Assembly (NCBI GenBank): GCA_963750045.1
Contig: CAVVPD010000003.1
Span: forward strand, 248,001 to 312,000
Source of the DNA: DASUAS01 sp963750045
GTDB taxonomy: Bacteria > Actinomycetota > Acidimicrobiia > IMCC26256 > DASPTH01
Direction of reading: 5' to 3'
DNA length: 64,000 nt
Positions within the stretch are counted from its first letter, which is position 1; each line of letters opens with the position of its first letter. The position numbers and the translations under genes are program-made. The notes under the pieces are model-generated. The model had not been told where the DNA came from and searched no databases. It was given only the letters and a program-made list of their open reading frames with translations. Positions 63,636 through 64,000 of the stretch are shown one piece after another.

Positions 63636-64000
63636 TCACTCCCGCGTCAGCAGCATGCAGCCGGCGACGGGGCCGCCGCCGTTGCCGACCGCCGCGACCT
63701 CCACCGGCTTCGCCGGGAGTCCCGGGACCTTGGACACCTGGCGTGCCCCGCCCTCACCGCGCAGTTGCACGCAAGCTTCATGGAGGAAGCCGAACCCGTG
63801 GAGACGACCGGCCGAGAGCTGACCGCCGTTCGTGTTCAGCGGGAGCTCACCGTCGCGCGCGATGCGCGTGCCGCCCTCGATGAACGGTCCTCCCTCACCG
63901 TGGCCGCAGAAGCCCAGCGCCTCGAGCCACGAGAGCGCGAGGAACGAGAAGCCGTCGTAGAGCTCGGCGACGTCGACGTCGGCCGCGGTGAGGTCGGTGC
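63636..64000 (-). CDS. thiolase-family/lipid-transfer protein, C-terminal fragment (cut by window edge)
   Basis: C-terminal 121 residues of an acetyl-CoA acetyltransferase-like protein of the SCP-x/lipid-transfer type. Readable motifs: VAELYDGFSFLALSWLEALGFCGHGEGGPFIEGG, LPLNTNGGQLSAGRLHGFGFLHEACVQLRG and the final AVGNGGGPVAGCMLLTRE. The active-site Cys of true thiolases lies outside the window, so catalytic status is open. Such proteins act in beta-oxidation or aldol reactions of sterol and terpenoid side chains. Convergent with the P450 gene (22 nt apart). Confidence 0.85.
   Translation of the reverse strand, partial: TDLTAADVDVAELYDGFSFLALSWLEALGFCGHGEGGPFIEGGTRIARDGELPLNTNGGQLSAGRLHGFGFLHEACVQLRGEGGARQVSKVPGLPAKPVEVAAVGNGGGPVAGCMLLTRE

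Overview
The window comes from a very GC-rich actinobacterium. The best guess is a member of Acidimicrobiia or a close relative. Supporting signs are the core gene order valS-folC-ndk-mreBCD-mrdA-rodA-radical SAM-rne-rplU-rpmA-obg-proB-proA-nadD-rsfS, a mycothiol-type formaldehyde dehydrogenase, many GTG starts with 1-4 nt stop/start overlaps, and several -10-like boxes placed right before starts as in leaderless mRNAs. The lineage is an inference and no 16S gene is present.

Layout. Positions 1-9100 hold an ABC ATPase fragment, a small sunset-like protein, serA, an aminotransferase, a DEAD-box helicase, a two-component pair, an EEP-family hydrolase and the mycothiol dehydrogenase. Positions 9100-12106 hold a lipoprotein glucosaminidase with a repeat domain and an atypical hisH-hisF pair. 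From 12125 to 40266 almost everything is on the minus strand. Reading in transcription order from the right: tig-clpP-clpX, a membrane protein, valS-folC-ndk, the rod-shape genes mreB-mreC-mreD-mrdA-rodA, a radical SAM pair, rne, rplU-rpmA, obg-proB-proA, a MoxR/VWA pair, nadD and rsfS. One plus-strand ACT-domain gene interrupts this run. Positions 40852-41245 carry tRNA-Pro, tRNA-Gly and tRNA-Arg. They are followed by a PD-(D/E)XK endonuclease, an acyl-CoA dehydrogenase and a receiver-like protein. Positions 43540-46623 are a molybdate import operon with its own HTH/TOBE regulator. Positions 46759-49953 are an aldehyde dehydrogenase, beta-hydroxyacid dehydrogenase and SDR set. tRNA-His and tRNA-Lys flank an epimerase.

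From about 51.3 kb to the end lies an accessory catabolic region: an alpha/beta hydrolase, two amidohydrolases, an ECF sigma factor, a TetR regulator, two tandem DUF2889 proteins, a double-domain CoA transferase, an unrecognised 323-residue protein, a cytochrome P450 and a thiolase fragment. CoA transferase, unknown protein and P450 are spaced by only 5 and 2 nt and so form an operon. The set looks like a CoA-dependent pathway for an unknown hydrophobic or cyclic substrate.

At least eleven single-base indels break otherwise intact genes, including essential ones (obg, mrdA, proA, rne). By length arithmetic ten are one-base insertions. This points to residual sequencing error rather than real pseudogenes. 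The most interesting biology is (1) the HisF-like protein that has Q at catalytic position 130, (2) the DUF2889/CoA transferase/unknown/P450 cluster, (3) a 24-nt near-perfect tandem motif forming a 12-bp hairpin in the first 40 codons of rne, and (4) two long inverted repeats in the proB-proA gap.
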